64,000 nt of DNA, taken from positions 15,462,856 to 15,526,855 of the forward strand of contig CM040117.1 of the NCBI GenBank assembly GCA_022559845.1, read 5' to 3'. The notes under the pieces were generated by a model. It was not told the DNA's origin. It made no database searches and saw nothing but the letters and a program-made list of their open reading frames with translations. A program made the translations under genes and the position numbers. How positions within the stretch are numbered: the first letter of the stretch is position 1; each line of letters begins with the position of its first letter. Source of the stretch: Amorphophallus konjac (Eukaryota > Streptophyta > Magnoliopsida > Alismatales > Araceae). Shown here piece after piece: positions 44,249-56,267 of this stretch.

Positions 44249-46232
44249 TCATTTGAAAACTTTAGGTACCCAAGCTTGCTTGGGTCCTTGTTGGTTAGCA
44301 GCACTTCTAGCAAGTGAATTTCTTTTCTTTGCTGCATTCATTTCATCAATTCTCATCCAATGGCAGTCATTGAACACATGTCCATGTTTACCACAATAGA
44401 AGCATTGTATAAAAGATTTATCATTTTTCCTATGTGCATGTGCATCAAACCTTGGTGGGTGAGCATGGATACCACCATTTTGGCCATGAGAATGAGTCTT
44501 ACCTTTCAGATGTCAACAGTCTTTGACTGAGTGGTCAACCTTTCCACAGTGGAAGCAGTAAGGAGGGGGGTTACTTCTGGTGGGCTTGGGGTGTGTCGAC
44601 CTGTCCGAATGAGTGTGTCGACGCACATGTTCATACATGGGCTTTTGAGCATGAGTGTGCAGAGGATGCTTTCGACCAGTGTTGACCTGTCCCTTGTCTT
44701 TACCTCTCACATTGTTTCTTCTATTTTTCCTTACTCTTAATTCATCTTTCCTCAAGGTAAGGCAATTATGCACAATGTGACCAAGCATGCCATAATAAAA
44801 ATAATGAACATTCATTTTATGGAAAGCATGGTGTTTAGCATTACCTTTCCTAACATGCACATCAAAACCAGCAAATTCATTTTTATGTTTTTGCTTGGGA
44901 TCCTTCCTTTTCTGTTTACCAATATGTTTTTGTTTTTTTAGCAGCATGCAATTTTGGGGGGCCACTAGAGGTGCTGGCTTCATTTGAGCTAGAGACGAAA
45001 GAGGTGTACACCTTGCTTCCAAAGAATTTTTTGTTAACGGGATTATAGCCCAAACCCTCTCTCTGAAAATTGACCTTAGTCCTAAGAATCTTGTCCAAAT
45101 TTTCTTTACCCTGCACAAACTTTGACAGGGAATCATTTAAGTCTTTGACATCATGTTCCAACGAGGAGATGTGTAGTTCAGAACTAGCCAAGTCCTCCTC
45201 ACACGCAGCTAATTGCTCATTGAGCATGGTGTTCACAGTTTTAAGATTTTCTATTTCTTGTTCTAAGGCGTGCAACTTATTGGAACCATCATTAGCAACT
45301 TCCTTGCCCTTTTCAAAGGCAGCAAGATTTTCACATAGTACCTTGTTTTGTTCTTTTAAATCTTCTTCAGCTTGTTCAAGGTCTAAGACCTTGGATAGCA
45401 TGTGACTGACTTCTTCTTTCCATGAGTCAATTAGTTTTTCTTGCCACTCAAGATCAGAGTGGAGACCTTCATTTATCTTTTTCAGAAAAGAACAAGTCTT
45501 GCATGCAGAGTTCTCATAATCTGAATTTTTAGTTTCTTTTCTTAGTTTTCTGTTTTGAGTTTCAGATTTTTCAAGATTTTCTTGGAGTTCTGCATTCACC
45601 ACTTCAATAGCTTCCAACTTTTCAAGAGTCAAATTATTTTCTTCCTCAAGATCTTTAAATTTCTTTTTAGCTTTTTCAATTTGATTTCTAAGATCTTTAT
45701 TTTTAGATTTCAAGGCTTTCAAGCCTTCATTGTTAGAATCAATGTGAGCCGACTCTTTTAATGTCTTGTTCATGGATTTATTCTATTTTTTTGATTTTTC
45801 ATACATGTCAAGCAAATCAGCATAAGCATTTTGCCAATCATCTATGGAGAAGTTCTCAAAGATAGAGCTTACCTCTTCACTTTCTCTATCGCTTGTTTGA
45901 TCACTTCCTTTGGCCATCATGCATCTATGATTCTCCATTTGATAGATGGCAGTTAGACCATCCAAGATATCCTTGGCAGAGCTGCATGAAGATAGGGAGG
46001 GAACGACAGTAAAGTTCACGGCAGCTCTCATCATTTTTAGAGCCTTGACATTCTCTTTGTTTTTCAATTTATGATCCTCAGTCTATTTGGACTTCTCCTT
46101 AGGCAATTTATGTGGCCCATGAGAGATTATGGTCCATAGATTTGGATCAGCAGAAATCACAAACTTGCACATCCTACCTAACCAGATAGAGAAATTGGAT
46201 CCATCAAACATCGGCAAGCAATCGACAAACAT
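44249..46232 (-). pseudogene. gag: gag of Sirevirus B, with tandem zinc knuckles
   Basis: Start ATG on the minus strand at 46232, about 80 nt after the primer site. Order: copia gag domain (FDGSNFSIWLGRMCKFV), a TAG stop at 46085-46083 where Trp is expected, SSCSSAKDILDGLTAIY, an acidic segment (SSIFENFSIDDWQNAYADLL), and a coiled coil of about 250 residues (45773-44960). A frameshift near 44935 then leads into at least three knuckle-like segments: YFYYGMLGHIVHNC (first Cys pair damaged), YCFHCGKVDHSVKDC, and CFYCGKHGHVFNDC near 44400. It ends with AWVPKVFK at 44249. One TAA separates 45783 from 45773. The element has no pol, so this is its only gene. Confidence 0.82.
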
Positions 46233-46310
46233 GATTCAAGGAATTTAAACAACAAGCACACCAGGATCTTTACTCTGTACATCATTGGATCTGGGCAACA
46301 CAGAGCTAGG

Positions 46311-46323
46311 GTCTGATACCAAT
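46311..46323 (-). other. Primer-binding site of B
   Basis: Minus strand attggtatcagac, directly inside the 5' LTR; a tRNA-Met type site with the last bases diverged (AGAC instead of AGAGC). Confidence 0.85.
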
Positions 46324-48730
46324 TGTTAGGTCCTTTGGGTGCAATCGGATCTAGAAGGGGGGGTTGAATATATCCTTTGAAAACTTCAGCCCAATTAAAA
46401 TCTTAGCTGATTAAAATGATAATCAGTGCAATCTAATTCTAATTGAGCACTTAAGCATAAATGAGATACTTAAGCATAATGCACAACTGATTTAATAGTG
46501 ATAGCTCAGATGGAAAACGGCAGAAGATAGTGCATAGTTTGCTGAGGTCGACACTCCTTCAGAGCAACTTCAGAACAAAGGGAGATCTGCTGCCCTGGCC
46601 TGCAGGGATCTCACTAGACTCTCACACAATGAGTGAACAGGCTATTTGAACGTATGAAGTGGATGCTAGAATGTGTGTGTAGGCAAGGGTAACTCCACCG
46701 AACATGAGTGGACTCCCTAGTGCCTGTGTGCAAGATTGCAATAGGCAGCTGAGGAAATGTAAGTGCATGAGGGACAAGCGGTGTGGATGCAAGGCAGACA
46801 GAGTGCAGATCAGAATGCTAGAGTGTGCAATGGAAATCAGTTAGATTGGAATGCGTTGGAGCTCATGCGAACCTGTGAATGGGGGTAGAGGATACGGAGC
46901 AAACACACAAGTCACAACCCATTGCATGGAGGTTTTTAAGGTGGTTCGGTTGCATCCCCGCAACCTACGTCCACCCCCCACCGAATCTGGTGAGGCTTCA
47001 CCACACGCTGCAAAGCAGCACCACACGGGGACGACATCCCAGTTACAAGTGCGAACAAGGTAAAGGAAGAAAACAAGAAAGTAAACTGCAAGTGCAGTTG
47101 AAAAATGAGAACAAGTAAAGAAACACTAGCTATGAATTCAGATTGAGATCTGGAAGCTGGTGGCTGCATATTCAAATTCAGATTCGAAGATCTTTCTCTT
47201 CAAGCTCAGATATCTGCAGGGCTGTTCTTCTCTCAAGGCTGATCTCACTTCTTTCTCTTCACTCTTACAGCACTAGACTGTTCTTCTTTTCTTTTTCTCA
47301 CAGATTCCTTCTTGAATGCTCAAGGGCGTGGCTTTTATCTGAGGCAGCAGCTTCAACTTCAGCAGCAACAACAGCAGCTCTCTTGATGTAGAGAGCTTCA
47401 TATAAATAGAAGAACCATTGGAAGTTTTCCCTCCAAGAATAACTACAATCGAAATAGGCTGGTGTTCAAATTAAAGTAGCTTCTTTGACCACTGACCTTC
47501 TTTCAGCAGTGCAAGACTTGACCCACTAGATAAAAAGAAACAGCTAGGAAATGAAATTTCTCTCCAAGAGATCTTTCTTGGCTGAGTAGAATATATTCTG
47601 TAAGGTATTGTCTTGAGTCTACAGTACTTTATCAAAATAGTCCTAGGAAGGACGGTGGCAGGAGAGAGTGGACCTTTTGAAATCCTGTGGCAGACAGACT
47701 GGCTTCATCCAGTGTATAATGAAGTGCAATCCACCTGGCCAATCTGTTCTAAGAATAGAATCATCAGAGTTCTGGCAGAATGGACTTCCATAGATTTGGT
47801 AGCTGACAAAGTCTTCCCCTAAAAAGATGTTCTGATCTGTTATAATTAATTGTCAGAGACTCTAACCTGAGAAACTTCTTCCAGACATCAAAAGTGGTGT
47901 TTTTGGAGGTTTGCGCCTTCCATAAATGCTCTCAATACGGTTTTCAAAAAAAAAAATAGATTAGACAGAGAACCTTTAAGTTTCTTCTTCAGTGAGGTCG
48001 ACTTGTTGAGAGGTGAGGTCGACACTTCTTTGAAAAACTCCTTTTAAAATGGCTTCTGGAAGCATTGTAAGGTCGACACTCTGAGACAGTGAGGTCGACA
48101 CCACTTTGTAAAATCCTGTCTTCAACTACTTTTGGAAGCACAAGATGTCGACCTGCTGAGAGGTGAGGTCGACACTTCTTTACAAAGTCCAGTTTATAAC
48201 GGCTTCTGGAAGAGCTTGAGGTCAACCTCCTGAGAGACTAAGGTCGACACTTCCCTTGTGACGATCTACTTCAACGGCTTCTGTGAGGAGCGTAAGGTCG
48301 ACCTGCTGAGAGGTGAGGTTGACACTGCTTTGGAGAAACCCAGTTATAATGCTTTTTGGGAGAGCCTGAGGTTGACCTCCTGATGGAGTGAGGTCGACAC
48401 TTCTATGAGCATGTCTGGGCTTTGCTTTTCTTTGTGATCACAGGTCGACTCTTCTTGATCTTGAGGTCGACACTTCTATTGATTCAGAATTCTTTGCTCT
48501 TTGAATATCATCCATGCATAGTTCCTTGTCCTTGAAGTTTTTCCCAATCATTTTTAGCTTCATATCAACGTTGCATGAGATCTTCACACAAGAGAGACTT
48601 TTCATGATGAGTGTAGCTTGGAGTTTTATGATCAAAACATTCATCATGCATACTGAGGCATAGTTGAATTAATTCAATAGACTTGTAATGAATTAAACTC
48701 AGACATCATCAAAATAACATATAACCAACA
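46324..48730 (-). mobile_element. 5' LTR of B, complete
   Basis: Minus strand TGTTGGTTATAT at 48730 to ...GGACCTAACA at 46324, about 2.4 kb. GTCGAC array at 47995-48455; TATA-like on the minus strand near 47403; RNA-like domain at 46931-46995. The last ~465 bp (46324-46788) have no counterpart in the 3' LTR. Confidence 0.88.
46931..46995 (-). other. Candidate conserved LTR RNA domain, copy B 5'
   Basis: GGTTGC/GCAACC inner stem (46948-46953, 46960-46965). GGTGG/CCACC outer helix (plus strand 46940-46944 and 46971-46975). Outer hairpin arms at 46976-46983 and 46988-46995, seven pairs with one G-U; the loop-closing pair is lost compared with the 3' copy. Confidence 0.63.
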
Positions 48731-50180
48731 AGCTTTTCCTGGTGTTGGTCACAAGTACTTCATCTCCTTTGGAGGAGGGCGAGCTTCCTCGTGACATGGC
48801 TGGAGCTGCAGGCGTGGAGCCTATGGCTATAGCTTCTACTGGAGAGACTGAGGAGATCATCGATATCGAGAGGGTCTCTGAGGGGAGTGCCTCGACCGGT
48901 GAGCTTTGTTTAAAGCTCTCAGGCTAGCTGGTTTTCTTTATGTGAGGTCAGGTTGTATGCAGATCCCACTATTTTATTGATCCGCAGGGGTTTCTAGTTC
49001 CACCACCTTTGGGGGTTCATCGGGGACTTCTTTTGGCTCCTTAGGTAGCGGTAGTTTTGTCTTGGAGACAGAGGAAAGTTCAGGATCCTCCTCCTCTGGG
49101 GCCTCATCTGCTGAGGGGGCGGAGGCTGAGATTACTTCTACAGGCGTGTGGGGCTCTTTCCTCCCCCCTTTAGCACTTGTTTGTGCTTTCTGGTAGGATA
49201 CCGATGCTTCTGTCTTGTGTGTAGCACAGGTGTCGGAGGAGCAGCGTGTGCCGACCCCTGTTGCAGATGGCCGGGAGGAGGTTCCCGACCTTCCTGCAGC
49301 TTCTGGAGGGGACAGGGCTATGGCAGAGGGCTCCCTAGCCGTTGAGGAGTCTCTGCCTTCCCCGACCCTGGCGAGTGACGCCGTAGGTGTGGAGGGGCTT
49401 GCTCTGGGTAGGGACTGAGAATTCTTTTTCTCAGGTTTTCCACCTTATTTCTCATGGAAAATTTCACATGTATTTCTCACTTTCCATTTGTTCTTTCTTG
49501 TATTGTGCAGCCTCGACTGATGTGCTGATGGAGGTGAGCGACTCCTCTCTGATCCTGGGGGTGGAATGGCCTTCCTCCACTCCACCAACTGAGCCGCTAG
49601 TGGACGGGAGTGTGGGTGCCTCCTTGCTCTAGCGAGCGCGAGGGTACCTTCAAAGTGACCCCCTCCTTTCTCCGGAGGACTTGAGGCAACGTCTGACGGA
49701 GTGCACCCGGGGTTACCACATCATCGGCTTCCCGCGTGAGCCTTCGATGTCCAGGCTGGTTGGGATATGGGCGGAGTACCCATGGCTTCTTCAGGCACAG
49801 GAGTAGAGGGCTTAGAGGCTGGTGGCCATCCAGTAGAAGCGGGAGTGACTGGATCGGCTTGCAAAAGTCATAGCCGAGCAGAGGGGCCACGCCGAGGTGG
49901 CTCAGTGGTGAGGACACGCAGTGCGACTCGGGCTATGCAGGCATCGCTGTGGCTAGGAGATAGCTTGGAGTCCTAGTCCTGAGGCAGGATTTTTATTTTC
50001 ATTTTGGAGTCTTTGTAGGCCATTCAGAGGCCATTTGAACTTAATTGGGTCATATATGTGCTTAGAGGGCTTTAGAGTGGGAAGTGAGCCTCATTAGTTG
50101 CATAAGGCCCAAGAAGAGGGCTGGGTTGGCTGCCATGGTCTGGGCCTAGCTTTCAACCGCTCTCCCTCTCTCTCTCCTAA
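48731..50180 (+). pseudogene. Unidentified decayed exon-like coding stretch
   Basis: Serine/Glu/Gly-rich open stretches are joined by what look like splice signals: a frame from 48742 ends at a GT (ASTG then gtgagc at 48899), ccgcag at 48986, gtgtggg after 49143, tagcacag near 49229, and a C/T-rich run ending ttgtgcag at 49509. Frames include GSFVLETEESSGSSSSGASS and, after 49630, SPEDLRQRLTECTRGYHII, followed by several stops. I do not recognise the family. It may be a fragment of a host gene or of a transposon-borne ORF. It lies between B and gypsy F, and could be what B was inserted into. From 49975 on no coding signal remains. Confidence 0.3.
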
Positions 50181-50194
50181 TTTCCTTTGGGCCC

Positions 50195-50645
50195 AGTTGG
50201 ATCCCGCTCCCCATTACTAGTGGATCCGCCTCCCCATTACTCTCTTGCACCCTAGTGGATCCCCTCCCAATTACTAGTGGATCCCCCTCCCCATTACTCT
50301 CTTGTACCCTAGTGGATCTTCCTCCCCATTACTAGTGGATCCCCTCCCCATTACTCTCTTGTACCCTAGTGGACCCCCCTCCCCATTACTAGTGGATCCC
50401 CCTTCCCATTACTCTCTTGTACCCAAGTGGATCCTCCTCCCCCCCATTAAATACTCTCTTGTACCCCAGTGGAAGGAATACAACACGTAAGGAATCTTTT
50501 GGGTTGCAGAATTCATCTCTCCCCTTCCTTTAGGGTGTGACGCCCTCCTTCCCCTTCCTCTCCCCTTCCCCTAGGGTGCAACGCCCTCCTTCCCCTTCCT
50601 CTTCCCCTCGGTGAGACACCTAGGCTTCTCCTCCCTTCCCCTCTG
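50195..50645 (+). repeat. Tandem repeats: GTGGATCCCCCTCCCCATTACT units, then GGTGYRACGCCCTCC units
   Basis: First array (50195-50480): about five ~60-nt units, each with ctagtggatcc, cctccccattactagtgg and ccattactctcttgtaccc. Second array (50525-50640): units of ~50 nt with agggtg(t/c)(g/a)acgccctccttccccttcc. Both immediately precede LTR F. No gene seen. Confidence 0.75.
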
Positions 50646-50651
50646 TGCTAT

Positions 50652-53295
50652 TGTGACGACCCAAGATCCGGATACCGGGAGGAACCCGATACTATTTGAA
50701 TCCTGGCCCACCGCCCACGAGCCGGGAGGGCTCGGAAGGGCTAAAAAGGAGTGTGGAGGTACAAAGAAATAGAAAATAAGACAGGATAATTCAACAATTA
50801 AAAGAAATAAATAAACAACTACTACAACAGAATCCAGTCCAACAGAAAGGACAGTCTAAAGCAGTAAAACGTACCACATGCCAAGTGAACACTCGGCCCG
50901 ACGAACTGTGATGGAGGCATCACCCACGACTCCCTCTGGCTCGGGTCATCTTCACACCCCGGAGTTGTTTGAGCTCGGGCATCACTCCATGTGGGCCCAA
51001 TTATCCATTTTGAGCTTTCTATTTGAGTCGTTTAATGTATTTTCCCTTTTATTTGAGTCATTTCCCTAGGTCTTTGGTTTATTTCCCTATGTTTGAGTCA
51101 TTATCCCCTTGGTTGGCTTATTGGACTGCTTTTGTCATTACATGTAAAGCCAGGGGTAGTTTGGTCATGTAAAAGGTTGGGTCCCTATATATAAGACCCC
51201 AACCCCATTTGAGGAAGCTAATGAAAATTGCCATTTTGTGAGTTCAAAATTCAAATATTAGTGGAGAGAATCCATGTGAGAGGATGTGAAACCCTGGGTG
51301 AGAAACCCTCCCATTCCCCCCCTCTCTCTCTCATCAAGGGAGGGTCGCCCTCCTCTCTCTCTCTCCTCACCCTCCCACCTACTTTCTCTCTCCTTCCCCC
51401 TCCATTAAAGCTACTCCAACTCCCCACACCCCTCTCTTTACTCCACCCCAACCCCAAGAGATCCCCACCCAATCCTAGCTCCACTATCCAACTCCCAACT
51501 ACCCACTTCCCCTTACCAAGCAAGCATCCACCTTCCCAAGGCTGAACCCACCCCTCCCTAGGCCAAATTTGAATTATTCTCTCCACTCTCTGCCCCCCCC
51601 CCCCCCATGCCCTAGAACACCCCAAGGAGAGAGCCCCTAGTGCTGGTCACCCCCCTCTCTCCCCCTCCATCACCCTTGAACCCCCTTCACCTTCCGTCCC
51701 CCACCACCTTGTAGACAGAACCAGCAGCCCCCATCCCCTGCTAGCTCCATCCCATCCCTCTCCCAGCCACCCTCATAAACCCCTAACACCCTCCTCCATC
51801 CCCCACAGCCATTAGCCTCTCACCCCTTGCTGTGTTGGCCCCCTTCCAACTCCATTCATCCTTGTCAAGTTGCAGACCTTGCAGCAGTTCACAGGCAGTA
51901 GAGAAGTTGCTGGTTGCAAAGCCTGCCACGGCGTCATCCTGGAGCCCCTGGATGCACAAGAAGTACCATCGGAAGCATCTCCCAGTCCTCTTCGCAACGG
52001 TGGTGGTTTCGTCCCGGTCTGAGTTCGTAGCTGCCCGAAGGAGCCGTCATCGCCGAACTGCACAACTTCTTCCTGACAGTCAACCAGAAGCGAGTTGCAG
52101 AGGCTCCCATGGCCAACCTCCTGAAGTTCTGAAGGCGGGCCTTGGCTAAGAGCTTCTACGACGAGTCTACTTCCAGCAGCAAGAAATGACACCCCGTTCG
52201 GCATCAGGAGCTGGGAGTTCTCATTTTTCTCCCCCGGGTGCACTGGTCTGTTCCCTCTGGAACTGATTTGACACCCGATCACGGTTCGGGTACTCACCTC
52301 CTCCTCCGGCCTCCTCCGGTGCCCCCGCGGGTCTCCATTCGAAGAGGACTCAACCACGATTCTAACGACTCTAGCCACGCTTGACTCAGAGCTCGGGAGC
52401 ATCCGTGGAGGCCTCATCTTCCTACTGCAGAGGTGCAGAAGCTACCAGAACCAGCAAACAGAGACCTTGTTCGCGCCTCTGCCCCGACCAGCGCCGTCAT
52501 TCAAAAATTCCCCCAAAATTTGGACTTCCTCTTGGGTCAACTACGAAGGTTCTCCCACTGGTTTCGTCGACAACGGAGTTGGGGAGAGGCCGCAGCGGCG
52601 CCGACTACAACTGCCTGTCCCCTGTTCCAGAGGGCGGACAAAACTGACGACTTTCTATCAATTAGTTCCTAGATCGATTTTCCCCTCCCCGCCTGGCCGG
52701 CTTACAGCCCCTCCCTATGGGAGGTAGTGTTTGAATGTAAATTTGACTTCCCCTCCCCTTGTTCAACTCCCTTGCATGGGGAGTAGTGGTGTAATTCTTT
52801 AAACAGGTTCAAGCTACACCGGCGCAGCGTGTGGGGAACCCACGCTTCCCCGCTCGCCCACGTCTTTGAGCGGGACCGGTTTCTTCAAACCAGTCGAGTA
52901 AGTGTTCTAACCCTTGCTTCCCCCTAGGGCTTATTCTTTTAATATTAGTTCATAGCTCCACTGGCCCGTGAGAGTGAGTGCTCGATCCGCAAGCTTCATT
53001 GCTTCGAGTGACCGCCGTGGGAGAGAGTGTGTAACCTGTGCCCTCAGCACAACCTCGGCCCCATTGAATTGTGCCTCCATACCCTTGGGAAAAACCTTGC
53101 CTTGTTGGCCCTCTACCAGCAAGGGCCCAGCCCTCACAACCTCCACTCGGCATCGACGAGTTACCCCGCGTTTTGGGTGAGTGTCAGGTGAGTGGCCGCC
53201 GATATCAGTCCGTTTCTATTGCAAATTATGCTTGCTTGTCAAGGTCCAAAGTGCATCGATCTTGTGGCTATCACCCTCTAGGTGGTGTCACATCA
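50652..53295 (+). mobile_element. 5' LTR of gypsy element F
   Basis: Starts TGTGACGACCC, a typical chromovirus LTR start, and ends ...GTCACATCA before a primer-like site. About 2.64 kb. A TATA box tatatataag is at 51186-51195, followed by a C/T-rich leader (51300-51800). The 3' LTR is not in the window because E interrupts the element. Confidence 0.7.
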
Positions 53296-53312
53296 ATTGA
53301 TATCAGATCAAG
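53296..53312 (+). other. Primer-binding site of F, mutated
   Basis: attgatatcagatcaag corresponds to attggtatcagagcaag with two changes, the tRNA-Met type used by chromoviruses. It sits at the LTR end, 80-95 nt before gag. Confidence 0.75.
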
Positions 53313-53390
53313 TTTAGACTTGTCTCTACTAAGTCTAAGTCCTAGGACCATTGCATTGAGTCATCCGTTCAATCCTCTCCCCTCCCTTGC

Positions 53391-55942
53391 ATGTCCACCC
53401 GTAGTGGAGCCGTTTATCGACCCGATCCATCCTCTTCGGTTCCCCCCATGGATCCCAATCCCCAAATCAACCAAGATGCCCATAGGGAGGAACCCCAAGG
53501 CCAAATGGGCCGGGTAGATGCTGCCCTTGCCACCATCCTTGACCGACTAGAGGCCCTTTCCACTCGACTTGCTCGGCTGGAAGAAAATGATCCCTACCCT
53601 AGGAACAATGGTCCAAGAGCTCACCCTCCACATGCTTAAATTGATAGGGAGGATTTGAATGCTGACCCCTACCATGGCTATGAGAGGCCTCGCCACCATC
53701 AACATAATGAAAGGCGTCCTTGGGACGACCCAGATGACCCTCTCTTAAGGATGCTCACGGTAGAAGCCCCAAACTTTGACGGTTACCATGAACAAAGTGT
53801 CTACTTAGAATGGGAGACCGCCATAGACCAATACTTTGAATGGTACCCTGTGTCCGACCAAAGGAGAGTGAGATTGGCCAAAATACACCTCACCAAATTA
53901 GCCAAGACTTATTGGCTAAACCAAGAGGGATTAAGAAGGTATAGGCGAGAGGAGCCTATTGACACTTGGCAAGGCATGAAGAATCAACTTAGAAACAAGT
54001 ACCTACCCCTATCCTACCACCAAATGCTCCTAGATGAGTGGCAAAGCCTTACCCAAGAAGGGAAGACTGTCGTTGAATACATTAAAAAATTTGACTCCTA
54101 TCTTTTGAAGTGTGGAGTGCATGAGGACTCGGCCGTCACCTTGTCCCGATTTAGAAATGGGCTCCAAAACCACATCAAGAGAGAACTCTTCATGAGAGAT
54201 GTTGACAACCTTGAACAAGCCTACCAAATAGCTCGGGATGTTGAAAGATTCTCTAGGATCCCTAGGTTTGCACCTCCCCGACCGACCGATCCCAAAAGCA
54301 TGGGGCTCCGAACCCCTCCCCCCCCTATGAAGGCCCCTAGCCCAAGTGGGAATGCCCCATTGCGGCCTTACAATCCCCCTCCCACCATCACTCCAACCAA
54401 GGCCGCCCCTAGCCATCCTCCTCCACAGAGGGAAGAGAGTTCCAAAGGGCCAAGTGTAGGAGGGACCACCCGGGGTAGTGGGCGCCAACAATGCTATAGA
54501 TGTCAAGGATTCGGACACTTCGCGGGGCAATGCCCATCTAGAGGGTTACCTAGTTTGCTAGTTGAAGAAACTCCCCCACCCCAAGGAGAGCTTGAGAGCA
54601 TGATTGAGGTCCATGAAGCCTCACTAGATTGGGAGGAAGAGTACGAGGCCCAATACCATGAGACGGGTCTAGACCACACCATGACATCCACCGACTCCCA
54701 TCTAGGAGTGATTAGATGTACCCTTACCAAACCCCAAGAGGAGGACTGGCGTCGGACATCAATCTTCCACACCTTTGTTAAGATAGGGGGCCATGTGAGA
54801 AAAGTGATCTTAGATAATGGGAGTTCTATCAATGCCGTGTCCCCTGACACCGTTAAGCTCCTTGGGCTAACCATTACTCCCCACCCTAGCCCATATCGGG
54901 TCTCTTGGATCAACAACAATTCCATCCCAGTCAACACTCGCTGCCTTGTGCCCCTCACCTTCTCTTCCTACCATGGCCAAATATGGTGTGATGTTATCCC
55001 CATGGAAGTAGGTAGCATCCTACTAGGGAGACCTTGGCTTTATGATGTGGATGTCACTATTTTGGGTAGGACCAACACATGCACCTTTGAGCATGAGGGA
55101 AAGAGCATCCGTCTTAATCCCTCCCCACCACGTCTCTTGCCTAAGAAGAGCCCACCCCCTCAAGGTCAACACTCCACCACATCTCAAGTCATGGGGAACT
55201 CCACCCCACCAACCCAACCTCTCTCCCAAAATCCCAACCAAGACAAGACTTTGGGAATGACCAAGGGTCTTCATCTCATCACCAAAAGAGAGCTTGAGGA
55301 GGAGATAGCTCAAGAGACACCTCTATGTGCGGTAGTCATTTGTCTTGGAGAGCCCACCCCCTCCAACCCCCATCCCATAGAAGTCCGGCATCTCCTAGAG
55401 GAGTTTCATGATGTGTTCCCGGAGGAACTCTCGGACCAACTCCCTCCCATGCGTGATGTGCAACACGCAATTGATCTAGTTCAAGGAGCCACCCTTCCAA
55501 ACCTTGCTCATTATCGCCTCAATCCCACGGAACATGCCGAACTATGGAGGCAAATAGAGGAACTCATTAGGAATGACTTCATCCGTATTAGCAAAAGTCC
55601 ATGTGTCGTCCCGGCCCTTCTCACCCCCAAGAAGGATGGATCATGGCAGATGTGTGTGGATAGTTGGGCCATTAATAAAATCACCATCAAGTATAGGTTC
55701 CCCATCCCTAGGCTTGATGATATGCTTGACATGCTAGCTGGAGCCACTATTTTCTCCAAAATCGACCTTAAGAGTGGTTATCACCAAGTTAGAATTAGGC
55801 CCGGAGATGAGTGGAAAACGGCCTTCAAAACTAAAGATGGTCTCTATGAATGGTTAGTCATGCCTTTTGGGCTCTCAAATGCCCCAAGTACTTTCAAGTG
55901 TCTTATGACGGAGGTCCTTAGGCCTTACGTTGGGGTCTTTCT
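53391..55942 (+). pseudogene. gag-pol: gag-pol of a Ty3/gypsy chromovirus (F), truncated in reverse transcriptase
   Basis: One frame from ATG 53391 with a single TAA at 53637. Gag: a coiled N-terminus (AALATILDRLEALSTRLARL), then the Retrotrans_gag domain (SVYLEWETAIDQYFEWYPVS ... MLLDEWQSLTQEGKTVVEYI). The Pro-rich linker leads to a CCHC knuckle CYRCQGFGHFAGQC. Protease: ILDNGSSINAVS with ILLGRPWL. Reverse transcriptase: VVPALLTPKKDGSWQMCVDS, FSKIDLKSGYHQVRI (first Asp), VMPFGLSNAPSTF, then YVGVFL. The catalytic Asp pair should follow, but LTR E begins at 55943. RNase H, integrase and any chromodomain are lost. The gag and protease style suggest a CRM/Galadriel/Reina-type chromovirus; the lineage is not certain. 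Confidence 0.88.
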
Positions 55943-56267
55943 TGTTGGCCCAGAGAGATGGCGGACAAGAAGGGGGGTTGAATTGTCCCCTTGCCGAGAT
56001 GGCGGATTTTAAAAACTTTCTTAACTAAACACAATGGACCTAAAATAAACTACATTGATTAACTAATACTCAAGTGAGATTAAAGATATTCTCTCAAGCT
56101 TTCCGGTCTCACTCGAATAGTTAAAGCAACTATCAAGAGAATTACGCTCAACACAGATAACGGAGGTAGCAGTGTGTGACAGTGTAGTGAATTAAGAACC
56201 TATCTGTGTTCCTATGAAGGGAGATAGAAGAAATGACAATCACACTGGCAATCACATATGACACAAG

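Larger units (their letters stand above)
13516..48730 (-). mobile_element. Sirevirus B, gag-only, minus strand, host of the nest
   Basis: 5' LTR 46324-48730, primer site 46311-46321, gag 46232-44249, then non-coding DNA (44248-43401 and, beyond the LINE, 17520-15481), polypurine tract and a 3' LTR 15480-13516. The 3' LTR lacks the last ~465 bp found in the 5' copy. Protease, integrase, reverse transcriptase and RNase H are all absent from its own sequence. The LINE that holds C and D is inserted in the non-coding part. Right flank begins AGCTT; the left flank is lost through the LTR truncation. Confidence 0.75.

Noticed and set aside
51251..52417. ORFs of 105-201 codons in LTR F
   Set aside because: They fall in a C/T-rich leader and LTR body, show no domain and overlap on both strands.
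54030..55313. Minus-strand ORFs of 96-166 codons over gypsy F
   Set aside because: Antisense shadows of a well-supported gag-pol frame.
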